DNA of 64,000 nucleotides from Bacteroides neonati (GTDB lineage Bacteria; Bacteroidota; Bacteroidia; Bacteroidales; Bacteroidaceae). Every line of letters starts with the position of its first letter. The first letter of the stretch is position 1. This document shows, piece after piece, positions 1-7,074 of the stretch. The notes under the pieces are model-generated. The model saw nothing but the letters and a program-made list of their open reading frames with translations, was not told where the DNA came from and searched no databases. The stretch covers positions 124,001-188,000 of the forward strand of contig NZ_HG726025.1 of NCBI RefSeq assembly GCF_000499785.1, in the 5' to 3' direction. A program made the position numbers and the translations under genes.

Positions 1-612
1 GCAGATAGTGTAATAGGTGATGTATTGACCGAAGAGGTGATACCTACTCCGATCGGACCTTATGGTGAGAGTAAGATAAAGGCGGAAGAGTATATTCAAG
101 GCATTTGCTCTCGGTTGGAGCTGCAAACGAAGCAGGTATATATACTAAGGCCTTGTATGATTCATGGTCCCGGCAATAAAGGAAACCTGAACTTACTGTA
201 CAATGTGGTAAAGCAAGGTATTCCGTGGCCTTTAGGTGATTTTGAGAATAGACGGTCGTTTACCTCGGTAGATAATCTCTGTTATGTGGTAGAAGGCATA
301 TTAACGAAAAGTGTCGATTCCGGAATATATCATATAGGAGACGATGAGGCACTGTCGACAAATGAACTGATTGAAACGATGTGTGAGGCAATAGGTAAAA
401 AAGCGCATATATGGCGACTGAACCGTGGTATGATGGAGGCTTGTGCCAAAGTAGGTAGCATGTTGCATTTGCCTCTTAATACGGAAAGACTTAGAAAGTT
501 GACGGAAAACTATGTAGTGAGCAACGAAAAGATAAAGAAGGCACTGGGCATTACGAGCATGCCTGTAAGAGCAAAAGAAGGGCTTGTGAAAACGATAAAG
601 TCGTTCTCGTAA
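1..612 (+). CDS. NAD-dependent epimerase/dehydratase, 5'-truncated by window edge
   Basis: The reading frame is open from base 1 and only a TTG occurs early, so the gene begins to the left of the window; about 204 residues remain. The extended-SDR active-site motif YGESK (Y-x-x-x-K) is present, followed by RPCMIHGPG, the usual 'RP..vYGPG' substrate-binding strand, and RRSFTSVDN, typical of sugar-nucleotide epimerases of the GalE/WbpP type. The N-terminal Rossmann GxxGxxG part is off the edge. It lies 45 bases upstream of a polyprenyl-phosphate sugar transferase, an arrangement common at the 3' end of Bacteroides capsule/O-antigen loci, so its product is probably a nucleotide sugar for the first committed sugar. 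The exact sugar cannot be told from this fragment. Confidence 0.85.
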   Translation, partial: ADSVIGDVLTEEVIPTPIGPYGESKIKAEEYIQGICSRLELQTKQVYILRPCMIHGPGNKGNLNLLYNVVKQGIPWPLGDFENRRSFTSVDNLCYVVEGILTKSVDSGIYHIGDDEALSTNELIETMCEAIGKKAHIWRLNRGMMEACAKVGSMLHLPLNTERLRKLTENYVVSNEKIKKALGITSMPVRAKEGLVKTIKSFS

Positions 613-657
613 ATAGCGATAGATCACTGCTAACAGAAAATAAAAAAACAGATAGAA

Positions 658-1608
658 ATGTATTACCTGATTATTTTAGTTCTGCTATTCGTAGCAGAAC
701 TTTTTTATTTCCGCATAGCGGATAAGTACAACATTATTGATAAGCCCAATGAGCGGAGTAGTCATAAAAGCATAACATTGCGTGGTGGTGGAATAATCTT
801 CTACTTTGGCGCACTGGCTTTCTTTGTAACCAACGGAGCGATGTATCCTTGGTTTATGCTGGCACTGACGTTGATTACGCTAATCAGCTTCCTGGACGAT
901 ATACATCCGCAGTCGAGACGATTAAGGTTGCTGTTTCAGTTTACGGCTATGGGATTGATGTTCTATCAGTGGGGATTGTTCGCCTTGCCTTGGTGGACAT
1001 TTGTGGTTGCCTTGATTGTATGCATAGGTATAATCAATGCGTATAACTTCATGGACGGTATAAACGGAATAACGGGTGGCTATTCGCTTGTAGTGCTGGC
1101 TGTATTGGCGTACATAAACCAACGCGTAGTGCTGTTTGCCGAGCCGGAACTGATCTATACGATGATATGTGCTGTGGTAGTATTCGACTTCTTCAACTTC
1201 CGTAAACGTGCGAAATGCTTTGCAGGCGATGTTGGGTCGGTAAGCATTGCATTCGTGATACTTTTCTTAATAGGACAGCTCATTATTAAAACAGAGGATT
1301 TTAGTTGGATCATCTTATTGGTAGTATATGGAGTAGATAGCGTGTTGACCATTGTGCATAGAGTGATGTTGGGTGAAAACATAGCCAAGCCGCACCGTAA
1401 GCATATGTATCAGCTAATGGCGAATGAATTGAAGATGCCGCATGTGTTGGTATCGGGCATATACATGATAGCACAACTCTTGATTATGGTGGCTTGTCTG
1501 GCACTGCCGGGATATGGCTATTGGTGCCTGTTGGGTAGCGTGATTGCATTGAGCGTGGTGTATGTGGTGTTTATGAGGAAGTACTTCGGGCTGCATAAGT
1601 GTAGGTGA
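658..1608 (+). CDS. Polyprenyl-phosphate sugar-1-phosphate transferase (WecA/MraY family, GT4)
   Basis: 316-residue polytopic membrane protein that should transfer a HexNAc-1-phosphate from a UDP-sugar to undecaprenyl phosphate, starting a surface polysaccharide repeat unit at the cytoplasmic membrane. Family landmarks are in order: RGGGI near residue 40, the aspartate pair in SFLDDIHP (about 80), NAYNFMDGINGITGG (about 123-137) carrying the catalytic Asp/Asn loop, CFAGDVGS (about 183), and KPHRKHMYQ (about 245), the cytoplasmic basic/histidine loop. About ten hydrophobic segments fit the family. It follows the epimerase by 45 bases with no terminator, so the two are probably the last genes of one capsule operon. 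Which aminosugar is used is inferred from the family only. Confidence 0.9.
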   Translation: MYYLIILVLLFVAELFYFRIADKYNIIDKPNERSSHKSITLRGGGIIFYFGALAFFVTNGAMYPWFMLALTLITLISFLDDIHPQSRRLRLLFQFTAMGLMFYQWGLFALPWWTFVVALIVCIGIINAYNFMDGINGITGGYSLVVLAVLAYINQRVVLFAEPELIYTMICAVVVFDFFNFRKRAKCFAGDVGSVSIAFVILFLIGQLIIKTEDFSWIILLVVYGVDSVLTIVHRVMLGENIAKPHRKHMYQLMANELKMPHVLVSGIYMIAQLLIMVACLALPGYGYWCLLGSVIALSVVYVVFMRKYFGLHKCR

Positions 1609-1845
1609 GTGGTGAGGTGTCTTTGCTTGTAAAAGTTAAAGACCGGATATCTGGTTGTAAAATTGAACATATCCGTGCTGTATTTGTTTTGATGGGACGT
1701 GACAAGATTAAGGAAATAAATTAACTTGCATCGCTTTTGTTTTCGGGAATTGTATTCCGGAAAACACCCTTCTCGACAAAGCCGAAGATAAGTTCGGGTA
1801 ATTAGAAGTTTGTGAAAATTGACTATCTAAAAAACATGTACAGCC

Positions 1846-2394
1846 ATGATTAGAAGAACATTTAAAGTGGGTGATACCATCACCATCAGTCGTACCACAA
1901 ATGCAGGTACAGGTTATCATTATGCATTGACACGTTTGAGCGGAGGGATAGCTTTGGTGGGAGAAACCGTGGAGGCGAAAGAAAAGCATATGCTCGGAGG
2001 AGAGACAGTGCATTCTTATGTATTCCAATTTCTGCAACCCGGAGCTGCCGAGGTTCAGTTTGCTTATTACCGTGATGTGAAGGATATACTGTATGAAGAT
2101 GTGTTTACTTATGCAGTAGTGGCTCCCGAAGAAACCAACGAGATGTGTGGAGGGTGGAGCGAATATGAACCGCTGACAGAAGATGATAAAAAGGTATTTG
2201 ATGCTTGCATGACACTGCTGGGTGTAAAATACATTCCTCTTTTAGTTGCCAAACAAGTGGTAAACGGGTATAATTATCGTTTCTTCTGCACAACAGAAAC
2301 GGTTACGCAGAAACCTCAATGGGGATTTGCCAAGGTAAATATTTACGCACCGATTGTAGGTGATCCGGTATTGGAAGGTATTGTGAGTTATTGA
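1846..2394 (+). CDS. Two-domain putative cysteine-protease inhibitor (chagasin-like I42 + stefin/cystatin-like I25)
   Basis: 182 residues. The first ~90 resemble chagasin (I42): NAGTGYHY matches the NPTTG[FY] loop, MLGGETVHSY the second inhibitory loop region, and AYYRD plus VFTYAVV the final strands where chagasins carry RPW. Residues ~97-182 resemble a type 1 cystatin (stefin): CGGWSEYEPLTEDD at the N-terminal trunk, QVVNGYNYRF matching the QVVAGTNY signature loop, then KVNIYAP and VLEGI like the last strands. No signal peptide is visible and the frame is closed by a TAA six codons upstream, so no leader is hidden. It is expressed alone, downstream of the polysaccharide locus, and ends in a strong terminator. 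Domain calls are by motif reading; the pairing is unusual. Confidence 0.7.
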   Translation: MIRRTFKVGDTITISRTTNAGTGYHYALTRLSGGIALVGETVEAKEKHMLGGETVHSYVFQFLQPGAAEVQFAYYRDVKDILYEDVFTYAVVAPEETNEMCGGWSEYEPLTEDDKKVFDACMTLLGVKYIPLLVAKQVVNGYNYRFFCTTETVTQKPQWGFAKVNIYAPIVGDPVLEGIVSY

Positions 2395-2404
2395 TTTTAA
2401 TATA

Positions 2405-2445
2405 AAAGACCGCTTCAAGTAAAAAATGAAGCGGTCTTTCTTTTT
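2405..2445. terminator. Intrinsic bidirectional terminator
   Basis: A 13-bp stem (AAAGACCGCTTCA / TGAAGCGGTCTTT) with A-rich loop and T tract on each side sits between two convergent genes, the inhibitor gene and the glycyl radical enzyme, and can serve both. Confidence 0.9.
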
Positions 2446-2475
2446 AGTTATTTAATGGGATTCCATAAAAGGGAA

Positions 2476-5145
2476 TTACGCATTAACGGGTCTTTTGATG
2501 TAGTTGAGCATATGATCTAAAGGCAGCGTAATGAAAGGGGTTTGCCAACCGCCGATGCGTACATTGACATCGGCATACTGGGCAAGGAGTTTGGAGGCGG
2601 CCTGCTCGGGCATCTCTAAGGCTTTCAGGGCTGCTTCGTAAATCTCCTGATACTTCTCGGTGGTACCGATGGCTACAGTCATCATGGAGCCTTGCTTGGC
2701 AATGAACTCATGCAAGATTTGTGCTACCACCTGCTGACTTGCATTTTCATCTTGCAGGCAGATATCGGTAATGGTGCCGGCTGCAAAGCGGTCTAGCTGC
2801 AACTTGGAGAGGGTGCTTAGGGTGGAGAGGATACCCGAATGTACGGTACCGGGAACAGGAGAGAAGTTGGGGGCAATAGGTGCACCGTTGGAGCGGTTGG
2901 CAGAAGCTGCAATGCCTCTTCCTTGCCAGTTGTACTGCTCGAAAGTGCCCAAACCGGCCGTGATTTTCATCTTCATATTGAAGGTTATACCCAACGGCAA
3001 GCCACTGTATCCCGCCAATGACCGTAGAGCGGCAATCTTTCTCCATTCTTTTTCGCCGGCTACATCCTGAAACAGCATCTTACCGAACTTAGACGACTTG
3101 GATACGCAACGCTCGAACATATCCAACACTTTGCAGGTGAGGTTGTCGGCGTCTTCGTTGTTGTCGCCAAACTTGGGAGAGTTGGTATCAAAGTCGATAC
3201 GGATGTTGAGGTATAAGAGCTTCTTGCTGTCGGGCAAAGAGGTATTGCCTTCTCCGAAGTTCTCGCGAATGGCTTCGCAAACTTCTTCGAGTGTGTACTT
3301 CTTTTTATTGTATACCCAATGCTGAAGGGCGGACAATTGGTTGACCATATCGGGAACGGAACCCAAGACAATACCGCCGAGGTTGTGATTGGCACCTCCG
3401 GAGGCTTTGTCTACTCCTTTTTGCATGCAGCCTTCGAGATAGGCGGAGAAAAGGGGAGAGGGGGCGGCATTCTCGTCGATCATATAATATAGGAAGAGGG
3501 ACATGATGGCTTGGTCGACAAAGAACTGCATGTGTAGCTCCATGTATTTAAGCAGATCGGCAAAACTCTTGGGTAGGGGTGTTGAAGGAGATACTTTGGC
3601 TCCTCTGAAGAGGGCTTCGTCTTTCTTTAAAGAAGCGCCTTGGTTCATGGCGGATTCTACGGCTTGCATACCTACGAGCATGGTGAAGGTCCAATCGGAC
3701 TTTCCATTTAAGATGGGTTCCCAACAGCCGTCTACGCAGTAATCATTGGCTAGTTGCTGCATCTTTTGGCGGGTTGCGGGGGTGTCTTCTTCGTCTTGCA
3801 TCAAGCTATTGTACATAGCGGGGATCATGACGTCGTCGTTGATGACAGACGGGTTGTTTTTGGTTCGATATACGGAGGAGGCTACCTTCTGTATCAGACG
3901 GTCGGGGCTCTCTTTATGAATGCGTACATAGATGCCGGGTGCAGGCAGATTGACGTTTTCGATGGCTTGGAGGATGAGATAGGTTGTTTCGTTGGTTGCG
4001 TCTGAACCGTCGGGCTTTTTGCCTCCTACGATAATGTTTTGCAAGAAGTTGTTGACGCCTGCCTTCTGGTCGATGTAATAGGGATGGGTACCCAACACGG
4101 TGGCATAGTCGACGTGGTCTTGTTTGATTAGGTATTTGGAGGTTAGGTTTAAGCGTCCGGCGCATTTGAGAATGAAACATTCGAATATCTCTAATGCCTT
4201 GGCTTTATCTGTCTCTTTTTCTAAATAGGGTTGCAACACCTGGTCGAGACGGCCCAGTGAGATGAAATTCATCGAGGCATGTAGGGCGATATGGAAGAAG
4301 CAAATGCACTGCATGGCTTCGTGGAAGTTGCGAGCGGGCTTGGCAGGAACACGGCGGGCAATGGCGGAGAGTGCACGGAGTTCTTCTGCACGCTGAGGAT
4401 GTAGGTCGGCTTCGCGTTCTGCGATATCGGCAAACCGATGGGCATAATCTACCACTGCCTTGCAGGCTAATTTGACACCCCAGTAGAAGTCGAATTTCTT
4501 CTTCTTACTAATGAGCATGCCGTCTTTCTTGCGTAATATGCGGAGAGCTTCTTCTTTGGCTTCGGCAGATGCTTGGGGATCGGCTAATAGGTTCTCGTAC
4601 TGTTTGCGAAGGGTGGATACCTCTTTTTTCTCTTGTTTGATAAGTGGTGAGAGCTCATTGAGCTTCTGGCTACAAAAATCGATCTTCTTCTGCAGACCGT
4701 CATGCAAGAGCTCTTCGTAGTTCATCGTATTGTGTCCGAAGAGAGAGGCGGCATTTCGATTGGTGATGGAACCGGCTCTTAACTCATCGTCGGTAAGGAA
4801 ACGGGGGAAGACTTTGCCCAGGCCATTGGAACCCATGGGCATATTGCCTAGCAGGAGATCGCCTTCGTAAATGTCTGCCGTATGGGTTTTCTCGTTGTTT
4901 TGAGCATCGGTCATGGCTATCAGCATTCTGTCGATGGCAATGGCACGGCGCACAATGACCGAACAGTTCTCTACCGATTTCCATAAAGGAAACTTCTCGT
5001 TGGGGTCTTTGCTCTTGACTACATCGTGAAACATTTCGGGGGTGAACCACTCTTCGGAACGGTCTCCTAATGCTTTGTCGATTAAGCTCTCGTAGAGCTT
5101 TTTAACTCGTGGAGTCATGTGACTGGGGAATTCAGATGTGTTCAT
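2476..5145 (-). CDS. Glycyl radical enzyme (PFL/lyase-decarboxylase superfamily), substrate unknown
   Basis: 889 residues, the usual length of lyase/dehydratase-type glycyl radical enzymes. The thiyl cysteine lies in VDGCWEP (GCxE motif, about residue 472) after the conserved INDDVMIPA segment. Near the C terminus the glycyl-radical loop reads VRIGGWQTPF, where most families have R-V-[AS]-G-[YF]; the two-glycine/Trp form is atypical. The N-terminal region has a coiled-coil stretch (about 145-210) also seen in this family. The gene follows its activase with a 14-base overlap, so translation is probably coupled. Activity must be anaerobic. The motif does not let me choose among decarboxylase, dehydratase or C-S/C-N lyase functions; no microcompartment or transport genes lie nearby. 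Confidence 0.88.
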   Translation of the reverse strand: MNTSEFPSHMTPRVKKLYESLIDKALGDRSEEWFTPEMFHDVVKSKDPNEKFPLWKSVENCSVIVRRAIAIDRMLIAMTDAQNNEKTHTADIYEGDLLLGNMPMGSNGLGKVFPRFLTDDELRAGSITNRNAASLFGHNTMNYEELLHDGLQKKIDFCSQKLNELSPLIKQEKKEVSTLRKQYENLLADPQASAEAKEEALRILRKKDGMLISKKKKFDFYWGVKLACKAVVDYAHRFADIAEREADLHPQRAEELRALSAIARRVPAKPARNFHEAMQCICFFHIALHASMNFISLGRLDQVLQPYLEKETDKAKALEIFECFILKCAGRLNLTSKYLIKQDHVDYATVLGTHPYYIDQKAGVNNFLQNIIVGGKKPDGSDATNETTYLILQAIENVNLPAPGIYVRIHKESPDRLIQKVASSVYRTKNNPSVINDDVMIPAMYNSLMQDEEDTPATRQKMQQLANDYCVDGCWEPILNGKSDWTFTMLVGMQAVESAMNQGASLKKDEALFRGAKVSPSTPLPKSFADLLKYMELHMQFFVDQAIMSLFLYYMIDENAAPSPLFSAYLEGCMQKGVDKASGGANHNLGGIVLGSVPDMVNQLSALQHWVYNKKKYTLEEVCEAIRENFGEGNTSLPDSKKLLYLNIRIDFDTNSPKFGDNNEDADNLTCKVLDMFERCVSKSSKFGKMLFQDVAGEKEWRKIAALRSLAGYSGLPLGITFNMKMKITAGLGTFEQYNWQGRGIAASANRSNGAPIAPNFSPVPGTVHSGILSTLSTLSKLQLDRFAAGTITDICLQDENASQQVVAQILHEFIAKQGSMMTVAIGTTEKYQEIYEAALKALEMPEQAASKLLAQYADVNVRIGGWQTPFITLPLDHMLNYIKRPVNA

Positions 5146-6082
5146 ACAATTTGAATGTTAAGTTATTAAAAAAGGACGTTATTTTGCTCTCGCACAATTC
5201 GATTTCGGTCGAAGAGGGAGGTTGCATTTGCAGGGGTATTCCGCTTTCGGTGTAACAGATTGCGTAGTTTCTGTTCCACGGCATAAGCGAAACGGTGGTG
5301 AGAGAATGTTCGGCCAATAAGGAGGCAATGGATTGCAACACATCGTCGCGATCGAAGTAGGATGGAATCATCGGTATTCGAGGTAGTACGGATGCGTTGT
5401 TCCGGATCAATAAGCGGAGCACTTCTTTGATATGATGGTGGTGAGGCAAGGCATGCGGATGGGTAATGATGCGCATGCCGAATAGCCAGAGGTCGACCAA
5501 TGGGAGTACTCTCTCGTAAGTGGCAAGCGAAAGGAGGCCGGAGGTTTCGATGGCTGTGTGGTATCCTCGTTGCTTGCAGGAGCGTAAAAGCTCTTCTGCG
5601 GCTTCGGGTTGTAAAAGGGCTTCTCCTCCGGATAGGGTGATGCCGCCGTTCTTGCCGTTGAGACGGATATAGGGATCGATCTGTTCGAAGAGAGAGGATA
5701 CGAATACTTCGGCAGTGGGTAGGTGTAGTGCACTTCCTCTTACGCCTGCAATACTGTTGGGGCATTGCTCAATACAGGCTCCGCATTGAATGCACCGGGT
5801 TCTGTCGATGTGGTGCATGCCTTGGGAGAAAGAGTGTACGTGGGATGGACACGCCGAAACACAGCGTTGGCAGCGAGCGCATACATTGGCATTGAAGAGT
5901 AAGGGGGCATGCCCGGGTTGAGACTGGGGAGAATGACACCAGGCGCAATGGGCATTGCAGCCTTGGAAGTAAACTACAGTTCTTGTTCCGGGACCATCAT
6001 AGGGAGAAAACTCGGCTACATCAAACAACCGGACTGTACAGGAACCTTTTGGATTGTTCCTATCAGAAATTTTTATTCTCAT
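5132..6082 (-). CDS. Glycyl radical enzyme activating protein (radical SAM)
   Basis: 316-residue radical SAM enzyme that installs the glycyl radical on its partner encoded next. The SAM cluster motif CNAHCAWC (CxxxCxxC, about residues 44-51) is followed by two ferredoxin-type 4Fe-4S motifs, CARCQRCVSACP and CIQCGACIEQCP, the insert typical of activases for the lyase/decarboxylase group rather than PFL itself. GGITLSGGEALLQP supplies the GGE SAM-binding motif. The usual 'D.K' strand is altered to DLWLFGMR, consistent with a divergent subgroup. It precedes the enzyme gene and overlaps it by 14 bases. A -7 promoter element lies about 40 bases upstream of the start. Confidence 0.92.
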   Translation of the reverse strand: MRIKISDRNNPKGSCTVRLFDVAEFSPYDGPGTRTVVYFQGCNAHCAWCHSPQSQPGHAPLLFNANVCARCQRCVSACPSHVHSFSQGMHHIDRTRCIQCGACIEQCPNSIAGVRGSALHLPTAEVFVSSLFEQIDPYIRLNGKNGGITLSGGEALLQPEAAEELLRSCKQRGYHTAIETSGLLSLATYERVLPLVDLWLFGMRIITHPHALPHHHHIKEVLRLLIRNNASVLPRIPMIPSYFDRDDVLQSIASLLAEHSLTTVSLMPWNRNYAICYTESGIPLQMQPPSSTEIELCESKITSFFNNLTFKLYEHI

Positions 6083-6129
6083 AACGGATATATAGTACTG
6101 TTTAAGGGAAACAGAGTGGCAATGTATAA

Positions 6130-6137
6130 CAAAAATA
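6130..6137 (-). promoter_or_regulatory. Candidate -7 promoter element of the glycyl radical operon
   Basis: Reading the minus strand gives TATTTTTG, a full match to the Bacteroides TAnnTTTG element, placing a transcript start near 6123, about 41 bases before the activase ATG. No clear -33 TTTG is seen. Confidence 0.5.
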
Positions 6138-6270
6138 TTGAACTTGCAAGGTAGAATGGGAAAATGTGAAGGAAATGGAAGTAGAATTGATAGAGGGAAG
6201 GTTTTACTAAATCTTAAGCTTATATAAATATGCTGTTAATCAGTTGATTATGTCTTTTCTACAGAAAACT

Positions 6271-6290
6271 GCTCCGGAAGGGGCTTTTTT
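6271..6290 (+). terminator. Hairpin plus T-tract inside the divergent activase/HU intergenic region
   Basis: GCTCC-GGAA-GGGGC followed by six T, flanked by AGAAAA and TTTTCT, has intrinsic-terminator form on the plus strand. No plus-strand gene lies immediately upstream (the 304-base region 6083-6386 has no credible ORF), so it may close a small untranslated transcript or act as a leader element. Confidence 0.4.
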
Positions 6291-6314
6291 CTTTTACGGT
6301 TGCGGGTAAATGCT

Positions 6315-6322
6315 CATCTTTG
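6315..6322 (+). promoter_or_regulatory. Candidate -7 element for the HU-like gene
   Basis: CATCTTTG matches seven of eight positions of TAnnTTTG and would start a transcript near 6329, about 58 bases before the HU start. The -33 element is not obvious. Confidence 0.35.
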
Positions 6323-6386
6323 CAATGTTGATCAACGAAATGAGAATGAAAAAAACGATTAGTAACATTAAAAAGAGGAGGTAATT

Positions 6387-6863
6387 ATGCCTTTATTTTA
6401 CAGGGCGATACAATCGCCGATTGCAGACAAGAACGGAGTGAAAAAATGGCACCTTAGTTTGGTGAAAGTGGGCAAAACGGTAAACACAAAGCAGCTGGCT
6501 GATGTGATTGCAGAAAAGTCGTCGCTGACAGTGGGTGATGTGCAAAATGTGGTAACCAACCTGATGGTAGTGATGCGCAGAGAACTGCTGAACAGCAGAA
6601 CGGTGCGGCTGGAAGGGCTTGGAACCTTTACCATGAGAGTGAGAAGCAACGGAAAGGGAGTGGAGACGGCAGAGAAGGTGAACCCGAACCAGGTATCGTC
6701 ATTGCAATGTCAGTTTACACCCGAGTATACCAGAACGCCGGGAGCAGGTACGACCAAAGCTTTGTTGCAAGGGGTACAGTTTGCGCATGCCGACCTGATG
6801 AAAGCATACCTGACAAAGGAAGGTGAAGAGGGCGAAGGAGAACCCGAGAACCCGTTCGAATAG
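6387..6863 (+). CDS. HU-like DNA-binding protein (Bacteroidales long form)
   Basis: 158 residues of the HU/IHF fold with a Bacteroidales-type N-terminal extension. Residues ~28-100 carry the dimerisation helices (KQLADVIAEKSSLTVGDVQ) and the core RLEGLGTFTMRV followed by the basic arm region; the tail is acidic (EEGEGEPE). Such proteins bind DNA non-specifically as dimers and shape the nucleoid; in Bacteroides, paralogues are frequently placed near surface polysaccharide loci. Unusually for this phylum, a Shine-Dalgarno-like GAGGAGG lies 7 bases before the ATG. The smalltalk peptide gene follows 35 bases downstream, an arrangement repeated in Bacteroides genomes as far as I recall. Confidence 0.9.
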   Translation: MPLFYRAIQSPIADKNGVKKWHLSLVKVGKTVNTKQLADVIAEKSSLTVGDVQNVVTNLMVVMRRELLNSRTVRLEGLGTFTMRVRSNGKGVETAEKVNPNQVSSLQCQFTPEYTRTPGAGTTKALLQGVQFAHADLMKAYLTKEGEEGEGEPENPFE

Positions 6864-6898
6864 AAGTATTAACGTAAAGAAAAACAAGAAAGAAGTCT

Positions 6899-6994
6899 AT
6901 GAAAAAATCGATTTGGAGTGTAATCTTGAAAGTAGTGATCGCAGTGGCGGGAGCCATTGCAGGTGCATTGGGTGTACAGGCAATGACGCTGTAA
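6899..6994 (+). CDS. 'Smalltalk' family micropeptide (31 aa)
   Basis: The frame encodes 31 residues: MKKSIWSVILKVV at the start, then a small-residue-rich hydrophobic helix (AVAGAIAGALG) and a short tail. It matches my memory of the Bacteroides smalltalk protein family, tiny peptides encoded next to HU-like genes and amidases, of unknown function and likely membrane-associated. It lies 35 bases after the HU gene with no terminator between, so it is probably cotranscribed, and is followed by a strong terminator 31 bases later. Confidence 0.8.
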   Translation: MKKSIWSVILKVVIAVAGAIAGALGVQAMTL

Positions 6995-7025
6995 CGATAC
7001 AAACCCCGCAGGGGTAATATAGAAG

Positions 7026-7068
7026 AAAACTCCCGGCCACATAGTGATGTGTGTGCCGGGAGTTTTTT
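7026..7068. terminator. Intrinsic terminator between smalltalk and the hybrid sensor gene
   Basis: AAAACTCCCGGC pairs with GCCGGGAGTTTT, with an inner CACAT/ATGTG extension; T6 follows on plus and a T-rich run on minus. It separates convergent genes and can serve both. Confidence 0.9.
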
Positions 7069-7074
7069 GCTGTT

